Source of the DNA: Oscillospiraceae bacterium | Lineage (GTDB): Bacteria; Bacillota; Clostridia; Oscillospirales; Ruminococcaceae | DNA: 7,300 bases | Direction: 5' to 3' | Assembly: GCA_016303195.1 (NCBI GenBank) | Contig: JAEDMD010000096.1 | Span: 1-7,300 of the forward strand | Part shown: positions 1 to 6,073 of the stretch, piece by piece | How positions within the stretch are numbered: the stretch's first letter is position 1 | Layout: every line of letters starts with the position of its first letter | Program-made: the position numbers and the translations under genes | Notes under the pieces: generated by a model | What the model saw: only the letters and a program-made list of their open reading frames with translations | What the model was told of the DNA's origin: nothing | Databases searched by the model: none

Positions 1-24
1 TCCCTTCCTAAAACTTTTGAGTTT

Positions 25-106
25 AAATTTTGCCCCTGACAGGGCGCTCTCCATAAATACTTGCCATTTGTGACTTGTATGGAGCGCCCTGTCAGGGGCA
101 AAATTT
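25..106. repeat. Long perfect inverted repeat (25 bp arms)
   Basis: Arms 25-49 and 82-106 are perfect reverse complements over 25 bases. Four further pairs (52-55 with 78-81) follow after a two-base bulge, leaving a loop of about 22 bases. Each arm contains CCCTGACAGGG, which is itself a palindrome around a single central base. The arm ends are A/T-rich (AAATTTT). The size and perfection suggest a dispersed palindromic element or a bidirectional transcription stop rather than chance. I see no transposase and no clear target duplication. Confidence 0.75.
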
Positions 107-121
107 CAGTTTAAAGTCTTT

Positions 122-170
122 GGAAAGGGGGTTCGGGGGAAGAACCTTTCCTCAGAAAGTTTTTCCCCCG
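122..170. repeat. Two overlapping alternative hairpins
   Basis: GGAAA (122-126) and GGTTC (130-134) pair with GAACC (142-146) and TTTCC (147-151) to give one hairpin with a 3-base bulge. Alternatively CGGGGGAA (134-141) pairs with TTCCCCCG (163-170), with an inner CTTTC/GAAAG stem (146-150 with 155-159). The two folds share bases 134-151 and exclude each other. The block lies between cdaR and the long palindrome. It resembles interspersed sequence blocks I associate with Ruminococcus genomes, but that is memory and not a search result. Confidence 0.5.
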
Positions 171-229
171 ATAGTTACATATAAACCTGCCGTATGAGTA
201 CTCCCCTTATGAACGCCCTTACTTTATGT

Positions 230-1558
230 TCATTCATTATTGTCCGCTAAGGAAGTTGTGGTAGTTTCTTCGGTTTTGAGAGTTTTCATAATTGATATCT
301 TAGCTTTGGTGACTGACCACACCTCATTTGATGTAAGACAGGATATTACAGCGTCATAGCTGAGTTTCTGCTCGGACTTGTCAACGTTGAGCAGACTTGC
401 ATCCGCTACGAAATCCTTTGAAGTAAGCTGTGCCACTACATCAGCAGGGCCTACTATCGTAATTGTCAGCTTTTGTGTGATGGGTTCATAATCGTAGTTG
501 TCATTGGGCAGATCACTCAGGTGAATGCTTGACGAATCAAGAGTTATCTCCTTTCGGTCAAGCCCTGTTCCGTCGAGACTTACATTTACAGTCGCAACTC
601 CCGATCTGTTCATCATACCGAGATTTGCAAGCCTTTCGTTGATGTCGAAATCCTTTGAATATCCGAGATCTATGTCGCTGAGATTTATCTTCTGCACCTC
701 AAAAGTATCGGAAATTTCAGCATTGCTGTTATTTGTGGCGATGGTAAGCGATTCAGGAGTTATTTTCAGCTTCAATGCATCCTTATTGAAATTTTCGGGG
801 ATATTGCTTAGCTGGACAACAGGCTGAACTGCTTTTTGCGTCAGTACAGGAACAGTGATAACATAGCTGTTGTTGCTGAAAGTCATTTTCGACTGGTCGA
901 TCTCCACATCATCGTCGGAATAAAGCTGTAACTTGTCGGCTGTAAGCGTGAATGAGGAATCCTTGTCAGCGAATTCCTTATCAGAATAAACATAGCATTT
1001 TGACACTTTTTCAAGCAATGAAGCAGGGCCGCTGACAGTGACCTCGCTTGGTTCGCAGGTCATCTCGTCAGGGACTTTCCCCTCTGCAAAGCTGATATTC
1101 GGGACTTTCGGAGTTACGGGAACTTCAACAGCCGTATATCTGTCGAGGGTAACACTTGCAACCGACGGTGATATGGATTCAAGTTCATACTGAACACCGT
1201 TTCCTCTCAGCTTGATAGGATAGGTTCTTTTTCCTGCTGAAGTGACATTATCAAAATCAATATACGCTTCGAGTGTATCTGCATTGATATTTCTTATCTG
1301 GGTCTTACTGCATTTCAGTTTGACCTCGACTTTTTCCACATCGCAGTATATGGCGGAAAGATCATTGTCAGCGGCAGTCGTGCCGATGGTATCTGTTACA
1401 AGGCGGATATTTGTTATCGTCTTTGAGGCTGACTGGTCAAGTCCCATTGATATCATCAGCCACACGATCACGGCAAGTATGAGCGATATGACCGCAAGTC
1501 TTGTATTATTGGCAAATCCGCTTCCTATGCGCTTGCCGAGACTTTTTATCACATTCAT
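230..1558 (-). CDS. cdaR: CdaR, YbbR-domain regulator of the diadenylate cyclase
   Basis: This 442-residue membrane-anchored extracytoplasmic protein is the expected partner and regulator of CdaA. One hydrophobic helix lies at about residues 20-39 after a short basic cytoplasmic N-terminus (KSLGKRIGS). The rest is beta-rich and divides into about four YbbR-like repeats, near residues 45-140, 143-240, 245-335 and 340-425. Recurring repeat signatures are VEVPVTP and the VSGPASLLEKV and IVGPADVVAQL segments. The C-terminus is a Thr/Glu/Asn-rich tail. ATG (1558-1556) overlaps the cdaA stop as ATGA, and GGAGG (1570-1566) lies 7 bases upstream, supporting the start and translational coupling. In Firmicutes, CdaR binds CdaA through its membrane region and modulates c-di-AMP output. 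The family assignment is firm from the repeats plus the cdaA neighbour; the direction of regulation here is not visible. Confidence 0.93.
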   Translation of the reverse strand: MNVIKSLGKRIGSGFANNTRLAVISLILAVIVWLMISMGLDQSASKTITNIRLVTDTIGTTAADNDLSAIYCDVEKVEVKLKCSKTQIRNINADTLEAYIDFDNVTSAGKRTYPIKLRGNGVQYELESISPSVASVTLDRYTAVEVPVTPKVPNISFAEGKVPDEMTCEPSEVTVSGPASLLEKVSKCYVYSDKEFADKDSSFTLTADKLQLYSDDDVEIDQSKMTFSNNSYVITVPVLTQKAVQPVVQLSNIPENFNKDALKLKITPESLTIATNNSNAEISDTFEVQKINLSDIDLGYSKDFDINERLANLGMMNRSGVATVNVSLDGTGLDRKEITLDSSSIHLSDLPNDNYDYEPITQKLTITIVGPADVVAQLTSKDFVADASLLNVDKSEQKLSYDAVISCLTSNEVWSVTKAKISIMKTLKTEETTTTSLADNNE

Positions 1559-2439
1559 TTCTTCTCCTCCTTTGCATTATGGGAGGAGAATATTTTTCTG
1601 CGTCCGATGTTGAGTTCGGTCTTATCGTTGAAAATTTCTTCTTCAAGGAGATTTTTCAGCTTTTCACGGGTATAATCTCTTGTGAGAACGCCGTTCATTG
1701 CAACTGATATCTGACCTGTTTCTTCTGAAACTACAATAACGATAGCGTCGGAATTTTCGCTCATACCGATGGCGGCTCTGTGTCTTGAACCCAGCTTCTT
1801 GTTGATAAGCTCGTCCTTCTGCGGTTTGGGCAGGAAGCAGGCGGCGGCAAGTATAACACCGTCACGCATAATAACAGCGCCATCATGTAGCGGAGTTTTC
1901 GGGTAGAAGATATTTCCGAATACCTCTTTGCTGGGAGTTGCGTTCATAATAGTGCCTGTTTCTATCTGTTCGCCCAGACGCACCTGTCTTTCGACGACGA
2001 TAAGCGCACCTGTGCAGGTTGCGGAAAGCTCTACACATGAGTCGCAGATAGCATCTATGGCAGGCTCCCATTTCTTTTTTGTCTCATCTGATGATTGACC
2101 GATGCCGAAAAGTTTGATACCGAATCGTGTGCGTCCTGCCTTTTCAAGAGCACGCCTCAGTTCGGGCTGGAAAAGCATTATCATGGCGAGAACACCGATG
2201 CTCAAGGCCTGCTTCAAAAGGTATGTAACAGCCGTAAGTCCGATGAATCTGCTTATGTAATAGCCTACCACAAGGAAAAGTATTCCCTTGACAAGCTGAC
2301 CTGCACGGGTCTCACGGATGAGTTTCAGAAGCATATAAATGACATAAGCCAGAATGAGTACATCAACTATATCTATTGGCTTGATGGTACTCAGCACACT
2401 CAGCATACCGTCAATAGTGTCTCTGAATTCTGATGACAT
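1555..2439 (-). CDS. cdaA: CdaA, membrane diadenylate cyclase (c-di-AMP synthase)
   Basis: This 294-residue protein condenses two ATP into cyclic di-AMP, a second messenger controlling potassium and osmolyte transport and cell wall homeostasis. Three hydrophobic helices occupy about residues 22-41, 49-68 and 72-91, followed by the linker FQPELRRALEKAGR typical of CdaA. The cytoplasmic DAC (DisA_N) domain spans about 125-270. Its two signature motifs are intact: DGA at 186-188 (in PLHDGAVI) and RHR at 219-221 (in GSRHRAAIG). Length and layout match the usual CdaA of about 270-290 residues. The charged C-terminal tail (RRKIFSSHNAKEEKK) is a modest extension. An AAGGGA ribosome binding site (2454-2449) lies 9 bases before the ATG, and a promoter lies at 2541-2568. 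The stop overlaps the cdaR start, so both genes are co-transcribed. Confidence 0.96.
   Translation of the reverse strand: MSSEFRDTIDGMLSVLSTIKPIDIVDVLILAYVIYMLLKLIRETRAGQLVKGILFLVVGYYISRFIGLTAVTYLLKQALSIGVLAMIMLFQPELRRALEKAGRTRFGIKLFGIGQSSDETKKKWEPAIDAICDSCVELSATCTGALIVVERQVRLGEQIETGTIMNATPSKEVFGNIFYPKTPLHDGAVIMRDGVILAAACFLPKPQKDELINKKLGSRHRAAIGMSENSDAIVIVVSEETGQISVAMNGVLTRDYTREKLKNLLEEEIFNDKTELNIGRRKIFSSHNAKEEKK
1566..1573 (-). promoter_or_regulatory. Ribosome binding site of cdaR, inside the 3' end of cdaA
   Basis: On the minus strand this reads AAAGGAGG, 7 bases before the cdaR ATG, entirely within the last codons of cdaA. Together with the ATGA overlap it supports coupled translation of the two proteins, which form a complex. 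Confidence 0.8.
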
Positions 2440-2652
2440 TGATACACATCCCTTCTTGGGGTGAAAATGATTTACACATATTTATTTTCGATCAACTGTA
2501 ATTTTAACAAATAATAAAAATGCACAGTTCCTCATATTCTATTGTACCACAAAATGAGATTATTTCAATAGTTTTTTTATTAATTTCAAATTTTTTTCAT
2601 ACTTGCTGAGAAAATAATTCTATATCATCCGCCACAATTTGTTACGGCAATG
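2440..2652. other. Intergenic region between the desulfurase gene and cdaA
   Basis: These 213 bases are very A/T-rich and contain the cdaA promoter. I find no convincing intrinsic terminator for the upstream desulfurase gene: no GC-rich stem followed by T on the minus strand. Some read-through into cdaA is therefore possible. Confidence 0.5.
2541..2568 (-). promoter_or_regulatory. Sigma-A type promoter for cdaA-cdaR
   Basis: On the minus strand the -35 TTGAAA (2568-2563) is separated by 16 bases from the -10 TACAAT (2546-2541). A TGn extended -10 precedes the hexamer. Transcription would begin near 2534, giving a leader of about 95 bases before the cdaA ATG. The leader is A/T-rich, and I see no riboswitch-like structure in it. 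Confidence 0.7.
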
Positions 2653-3768
2653 TTATTTCATATTATTTATTACCTCTGTCAGACGCAGGACATCCTGCTG
2701 AGTGCTGAACACTGACGGAGCAAAACGGACAATTCCGCCTTTAGTGCCAAGTGATGCATGAGCAAGCGCCGCACAGTGATAGCCTGCTCGGAGACAAAAG
2801 CCCTTTTCCGCCAGATATGCCGCTGCTCTCTCCGACGGGATATCACCAATATTGAAAGCCACGATGGGAACATAGTCAGCCGCCTTATCCCTGTATATTC
2901 TGACATTATCATTGACCTCTGCCATGAACAGCCGACACAGCCTATCCTCATGAGAAAAAATATGCCGTATGCCGTTTTTCTTCACAAAGTCTATGCCTGC
3001 TTTGACGCTGACAGCACCGATTATATTGGGAGTTCCGCTTTCGAGGCTGTCGGGCAGGATATCGGGCTGTAAAAGGCTGAGTGAATTGCTTCCCGTTCCT
3101 CCCTGAATAATAGGCGCAATGCTGAATTTTCCATCGGTGACGAGCAGTCCCGTTCCCGTAATGCCGTAAAGCCCCTTATGACCTGCGGTGCATAGGATAT
3201 TTATACCATCGCTCATTTTCACATCAAGAACACCGCAGGCCTGAGCGCCGTCTGCAATGAAGCATATCCCACGTTCACGGCAGAGTTCGGCTATCTCCCT
3301 GTATGGGAGTATCTGTCCTGTCACATTGCTTGCAAGAGTGCAGACTATCGCCTTTGTATCGTCTCTGATAAGAGAGCGGAAACTCTCTGTTGTCCGTTCA
3401 TCTTCGGGATATACCTCGGCAATGGAAAGCCGTATCTTGCGTTTCAGCGCCATAGCCGCCGCAGGTCTTGCGGAGGAATTATGCTCCATCCCTGAGATTA
3501 TCAGATGTCCGCCGCCGTTCATCACGCCTTGTATCGCCATATTCAGCGCATGGGTGCAGTTCATGGTGAATATGACATTTTCAGGTTCAGCGCCGAAAAA
3601 CGAAGCCACGGTTTCACGGGCTGAATAAAGCGCTTCGGAAGTCCGCATTGCAAGAACGTGACCGCCTCTGCCTGCATTTCCTCCGTATTTCTTCATTGCC
3701 GCCGCCACCGCCTGACGTACAGAAAGCGGCTTAGGGAAAGTGGTTGCGGCATTGTCAAAGTTTATCAT
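2653..3768 (-). CDS. Cysteine desulfurase-like PLP enzyme (class V aminotransferase)
   Basis: This is a 371-residue fold-type I PLP enzyme of the SufS/CsdA/selenocysteine lyase group. It probably takes sulfur from cysteine, or selenium from selenocysteine, as an enzyme-bound persulfide or selenide. Visible features are the N-terminal FDNAATTFPKP, His96 in GMEHNS (PLP stacking position), Asp173 in ADGAQ (binds the PLP ring nitrogen), Lys198 in TAGHKGLYG (Schiff base) and Cys332 in RAGYHCA (catalytic cysteine position). Length fits the compact subfamily often annotated simply as cysteine desulfurase family protein. I chose ATG 3768 because GGAGGT lies 7 bases upstream; a longer in-frame start at 3840 would run back through the DUF3343 gene. 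It starts one base after the DUF3343 stop, so the pair is co-translated. No iron-sulfur scaffold or tRNA-thiolation gene is adjacent, so the acceptor is unknown; substrate (Cys or Sec) is not decided by sequence. Confidence 0.9.
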   Translation of the reverse strand: MINFDNAATTFPKPLSVRQAVAAAMKKYGGNAGRGGHVLAMRTSEALYSARETVASFFGAEPENVIFTMNCTHALNMAIQGVMNGGGHLIISGMEHNSSARPAAAMALKRKIRLSIAEVYPEDERTTESFRSLIRDDTKAIVCTLASNVTGQILPYREIAELCRERGICFIADGAQACGVLDVKMSDGINILCTAGHKGLYGITGTGLLVTDGKFSIAPIIQGGTGSNSLSLLQPDILPDSLESGTPNIIGAVSVKAGIDFVKKNGIRHIFSHEDRLCRLFMAEVNDNVRIYRDKAADYVPIVAFNIGDIPSERAAAYLAEKGFCLRAGYHCAALAHASLGTKGGIVRFAPSVFSTQQDVLRLTEVINNMK

Positions 3769-3769
3769 A

Positions 3770-3994
3770 TCACGCACCTCCATCGTCATAGAATTTCTTG
3801 TACGGAACTGCGTTTTTATCGAGTATTTCAGCGGCTTCACGGCAATGTCCGTAAATATGGAGCATATAGCCGCAGCTTCCGTTTGCAGATCTTTCCTTTC
3901 TCACGACTTTACAGTTATACCCTCTTGAACGCAGAAGCCTTTCCGCTTTGACTGCAAACGTATATGAGGGCATTTCCACAGTACATACTGTCAT
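3770..3994 (-). CDS. DUF3343 small protein, putative Se/S carrier-like
   Basis: This 74-residue soluble protein resembles the DUF3343 family, described in databases as putative Se/S carrier-like. Features are an alternating beta-alpha start (TVEMPSYTFAVKAERLLRSRGYNCKVV), then SCGYMLHI with Cys41 at the position of the family's conserved Gly/Ser-Cys-Gly loop, then an alpha-beta end (REAAEILDKNAVPYKKFYDD). Three other cysteines (4, 28, 51) are present. The usual family length is about 70-90 residues, so it is complete. The start ATG 3994 is preceded by GGGGTGA on the minus strand. It lies immediately before the desulfurase-like gene, which supports a role in receiving or presenting sulfur or selenium from that enzyme. 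The role is inferred from family name and neighbour; no biochemical function is shown by the sequence. Confidence 0.82.
   Translation of the reverse strand: MTVCTVEMPSYTFAVKAERLLRSRGYNCKVVRKERSANGSCGYMLHIYGHCREAAEILDKNAVPYKKFYDDGGA
3776..3781 (-). promoter_or_regulatory. Ribosome binding site fixing the desulfurase start
   Basis: On the minus strand this reads GGAGGT, 7 bases before ATG 3768, within the last codons of the DUF3343 gene. It is the strongest Shine-Dalgarno match at this junction and argues against the upstream in-frame ATG at 3840. Confidence 0.85.
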
Positions 3995-4044
3995 TATCCA
4001 TCACCCCGTTCCATCAAGGAACTGTGCATAGTGCGGTACTTTTT

Positions 4045-4050
4045 ATTATA
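4045..4050 (-). promoter_or_regulatory. Candidate -10 element for the DUF3343-desulfurase operon
   Basis: The minus strand reads TATAAT here, 50 bases upstream of the DUF3343 ATG. No good -35 hexamer lies at 16-18 bases. The expected -35 position falls inside the TGACAG/CTGTCA inverted repeat, so an activator may be needed, or this may be chance in A/T-rich DNA. Confidence 0.4.
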
Positions 4051-4065
4051 TGTTATTATCCCTTT

Positions 4066-4104
4066 GACAGTGACCGATTCACATTGCTGTCACATTCTGT
4101 CACA
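4066..4104. promoter_or_regulatory. Phased TCACA repeats, candidate operator
   Basis: TCACA occurs at 4079, 4090 and 4100, at 11- and 10-base spacing, so on one face of the helix. The last two copies extend to CTGTCACA (4087-4094 and 4097-4104). An inverse GTGTGA lies at 4117-4122, and a further TCACAC at 4175-4180 sits just before the htrA -10. An inverted repeat TGACAG/CTGTCA (4066-4071 with 4087-4092) overlaps the array. The spacing suggests a regulator binding site for htrA, the divergent operon, or both; the regulator is unknown. Confidence 0.45.
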
Positions 4105-4188
4105 CAGTTTTGACCCGTGTGAAAAAAACAACACAAAAACTTCCCCGAAAAATAACAATTACCGCAAATTAATATCACACAGGAAAAA

Positions 4189-4199
4189 TATAATATAAT
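4189..4199 (+). promoter_or_regulatory. Double overlapping -10 element of htrA
   Basis: Two TATAAT hexamers overlap by one base (4189-4194 and 4194-4199). No strong -35 is present at the right distance (the best is TTAATA-like near 4169), consistent with an activated promoter. Transcription would start near 4201-4206, giving a leader of about 60 bases that opens with a small hairpin (ACGGG 4207-4211 with CCCGT 4218-4222). Confidence 0.55.
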
Positions 4200-4265
4200 C
4201 ACAGAAACGGGAAAGACCCCGTGAGATAAATAAGTTTAAAATTTCTGAAAAGGAACGTGAATATT

Positions 4266-5651
4266 ATGAGAGAAGAATACGATTATACAGTAAACAGCAT
4301 GGACGAGAACAGTGAGGTAAACGGTATGAATAATATGAATAACATGAACAACGGATATAACGGTTTCTCCGCAGACGGCGGTTCACCCAAGAAGAATAAG
4401 AAGCACACAGGCGCTAAGATAGTTGCATCCCTTATGGCAATGGCACTTGTTTCAACAGGTTCTATCGGCATCTACCGCCAGTTTGAGAACAAGAACACAG
4501 CAGGCACAACAGTTGTTGAAACTGCTGAGGCTTCCGCAGTTGAGAATGCCGCAGACACAGTTGCAAAGAAGGCTAAGGCTGAGAATGTCAGCATCATCAA
4601 GCCTGAGGAGACAAACAGCGGCGCTCTTACCACAGAAGAAGCTGTTGAGAAAGTTCTCCCGTCAGTTGTCGGCATCGAGTCCAGCTTCACAATGACAACT
4701 CAGAACAACGGCGGAAACTTCTTCAACTTCGGCGGATTCGGCGGATTTGACTTCGGTCAGAGCCAGCAGCCGCAGACTCAGACTGCAACAGCCACAGGAA
4801 CAGGTGTTGTTATCACAGAGGATGGCTACATCGTTACAAATGCCCATGTTATCTATGACTCAGAGTATGGCGCAGGTCTTGCTGACAGCATCTCAGTCCT
4901 CCTTAACGGCGAAGACAACTACGATGCTGAGGTTATCGGCTATGACACAGACTGTGACCTTGCAGTTCTCAAGATAAAGGCTAAGGGACTTACAGCCGCA
5001 GAATTCGGCGACAGCGACGAGCTTAAACTCGGTGAATCAGTTATCGCTATCGGCAATCCTCTTGGATTTGAACTGATGGATACTGTTACAAGCGGTATCG
5101 TTTCAGGTATCAACCGTCAGATAAGCATCAATGACAAGTCAATGACACTTCTCCAGACTGATGCGGCTATCAACTCAGGCAACTCAGGCGGCCCGCTCAT
5201 CAACAAGTACGGTCAGGTCATCGGTATCAACTCATCAAAGATGTCCGCTTCATACTCCGAAACTTCCATTGAGGGCATCGGTTTCGCTATCCCTTCAAAT
5301 GAAACCGCTAAGATAGTTGACGATATCATGGAATACGGCTACGTTACAGGCAAGCCTCAGCTTGGCATAAGCTGTCAGGACGTTACCGAGACTATTTCCA
5401 AGATGTACAATCTTCCTATCGGTGTATACATCACAGCTGTAACAGACGACAGCGCCGCTGATAAGGCAGGTTTACAGTCAGGTGATATCATCATCAAGGT
5501 CGATGGCGAAGATATCACAAATTACGAAGAACTGAAAGCAAAGAAGAACGAGCATAAGGCAGGCGAATCACTGGAACTCACTTATGTAAGAAGCGGCAAT
5601 GAGGACACTGTTACTGTAACTCTTGATGAGGCAGTTGCCGAAAAGCAATAA
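4266..5651 (+). CDS. htrA: HtrA/DegP-like membrane-anchored serine protease
   Basis: This 461-residue surface protease should degrade misfolded exported proteins. A 50-residue cytoplasmic N-terminus rich in Asn/Met (NNMNNMNNG) is followed by a basic KKNKKH stretch and one membrane helix at about 51-70. An Ala/Glu/Lys-rich linker follows (about 78-118). The trypsin-like domain (about 122-355) has an intact triad: His194 (TNAHV), Asp231 (DCDLAVLKI) and Ser307 (GNSGGPL). A Gly/Phe/Gln-rich low-complexity insert at about 146-175 precedes the His. A single PDZ domain (about 364-455) starts at PQLGI and contains the GLQSGDIIIKVDG signature. This is the usual Gram-positive HtrA layout. ATG 4266 is preferred over in-frame GTG 4257 because AAAAGGA (4248-4254) lies 11 bases before the former but only 2 before the latter. 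Lys and Asn codons favour AAG and AAC, unlike the neighbouring amidohydrolase, suggesting high expression. It appears monocistronic. Confidence 0.95.
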   Translation: MREEYDYTVNSMDENSEVNGMNNMNNMNNGYNGFSADGGSPKKNKKHTGAKIVASLMAMALVSTGSIGIYRQFENKNTAGTTVVETAEASAVENAADTVAKKAKAENVSIIKPEETNSGALTTEEAVEKVLPSVVGIESSFTMTTQNNGGNFFNFGGFGGFDFGQSQQPQTQTATATGTGVVITEDGYIVTNAHVIYDSEYGAGLADSISVLLNGEDNYDAEVIGYDTDCDLAVLKIKAKGLTAAEFGDSDELKLGESVIAIGNPLGFELMDTVTSGIVSGINRQISINDKSMTLLQTDAAINSGNSGGPLINKYGQVIGINSSKMSASYSETSIEGIGFAIPSNETAKIVDDIMEYGYVTGKPQLGISCQDVTETISKMYNLPIGVYITAVTDDSAADKAGLQSGDIIIKVDGEDITNYEELKAKKNEHKAGESLELTYVRSGNEDTVTVTLDEAVAEKQ

Positions 5652-5652
5652 A

Positions 5653-5690
5653 AACTTATCTTCACAAGGATATATTGGTGAAGACAAGTT
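5653..5690. repeat. Inverted repeat directly after htrA stop
   Basis: Arms 5653-5665 and 5678-5690 pair over 13 positions with one mismatch (AACTTATCTTCAC against GTGAAGACAAGTT), around a 12-base loop. It begins two bases after the htrA stop codon. No T-run follows, so it is more likely an mRNA 3'-end stabiliser than a terminator. Confidence 0.5.
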
Positions 5691-5730
5691 CTAAGCGCTT
5701 CTGATAAAAACAAGACATCCCCATTAAAAA

Positions 5731-5762
5731 GAGGGTGCGGATATATCTGCCATCCGCACCTC
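5731..5762. repeat. GC-rich hairpin GAGGTGCGGAT/ATCCGCACCTC
   Basis: Arms 5731-5742 and 5752-5762 pair over 11 positions, with one bulged G and a 9-base loop. On the plus strand CTCTCCCCC follows, a poor terminator tail. On the minus strand the stem is followed by CTTTTTAAT, a better one, although no minus-strand gene reads into it within this window. It could be a backup stop for htrA or a repeat remnant. Confidence 0.5.
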
Positions 5763-5844
5763 TCTCCCCCAATTTAAGGCAGAATGATTATAGATTTGTA
5801 CACGCATTTACCACTAACTTTTTCATTTCTCTCCTTCATAATGG

Positions 5845-5877
5845 AAGCTCCTGTTACACGGACAGGAGCTTTTGTTA
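5845..5877 (+). terminator. Intrinsic terminator, probably of htrA
   Basis: A perfect 10-base stem AAGCTCCTGT (5845-5854) / ACAGGAGCTT (5862-5871) with a 7-base loop runs into TTTGTTA. It is the best plus-strand terminator after htrA, though it lies almost 200 bases beyond the stop codon. Confidence 0.65.
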
Positions 5878-5889
5878 TAGTGTGCAATG

Positions 5890-6069
5890 TTAAGGCAACA
5901 CCGCACAAAGCCCGCCTGACGGCTTGGCAGCGCATCTACTTGCATATTTTCCGTCATCTTGCACGAAAACTCCTTGCTGGGCGTCAGCCCAGCGGCGTCA
6001 TTTTCATACAATCTGACGAAAAATCTGACTGCGTATCTGCACCGCCAGCTCTGTGCGGTATTGCCTTAA
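5890..6069. mobile_element. MITE-like non-coding element flanked by TTAA
   Basis: Terminal inverted repeats GGCAACACCGCACAAAG (5894-5910) and CTCTGTGCGGTATTGCC (6049-6065) match at 15 of 17 positions. Both are bordered by TTAA (5890-5893 and 6066-6069), which could be a target-site duplication. The interior of about 140 bases encodes nothing. It holds a perfect GCTGGGC-GTCA-GCCCAGC hairpin (5976-5993) and further matching arms (ATTTTCCGTCA near 5947 with TGACGAAAAAT near 6014, one mismatch), so the whole element can fold on itself. No transposase is present; it would have to be mobilised in trans. The interior sequence is of a kind I associate with dispersed repeats in Ruminococcus-like genomes, but I could not search. 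Confidence 0.7.
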
Positions 6070-6073
6070 GATA

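Larger units (their letters stand above)
1..229. other. Gene-free region downstream of cdaR
   Basis: I see no coding region here. The stretch follows the cdaR stop codon on the minus strand and holds two structured blocks: a long inverted repeat (25-106) and a compact G/C-tract block with two alternative hairpins (122-170). Positions 171-229 show nothing recognisable. No glmM start is visible, although glmM follows cdaR in many Firmicutes. A run of U after a GC-rich stem, as needed for a classical terminator on the cdaR transcript, is not obvious; the long palindrome may still end or protect the transcript. Confidence 0.6.
3995..4265. other. Divergent promoter region between DUF3343 and htrA
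   Basis: This 271-base A/T-rich region separates two divergently transcribed genes. It carries a minus-strand TATAAT, phased TCACA repeats, an inverted repeat TGACAG-N15-CTGTCA (4066-4092), the htrA -10 region and the htrA leader. I see no small gene in it. Confidence 0.65.

Noticed and set aside
525..827. Plus-strand open frame opposite cdaR
   Set aside because: It is a shadow of the cdaR reading frame without ribosome binding site or domain; other overlapping frames opposite cdaA and the desulfurase gene were dropped for the same reason.
3769..3840. N-terminal extension of the cysteine desulfurase (start at 3840)
   Set aside because: It overlaps the DUF3343 gene in another frame, lacks family similarity before FDNAATT, and the strong GGAGGT site points to ATG 3768.
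4257..4265. GTG start for htrA three codons upstream
   Set aside because: AAAAGGA ends only two bases before it, too close for initiation; ATG 4266 has a workable 11-base spacing.
4200..4265. Riboswitch or attenuator in the htrA leader
   Set aside because: Only a small 5-base stem is visible and the leader is about 60 bases; there is no conserved aptamer pattern such as that of the c-di-AMP (ydaO) class.
4326..4353. AATAATATGAATAACATG-type repeats as a CRISPR or DNA repeat
   Set aside because: These are in-frame codons for an Asn/Met-rich stretch of HtrA, with no spacers and varying third bases.
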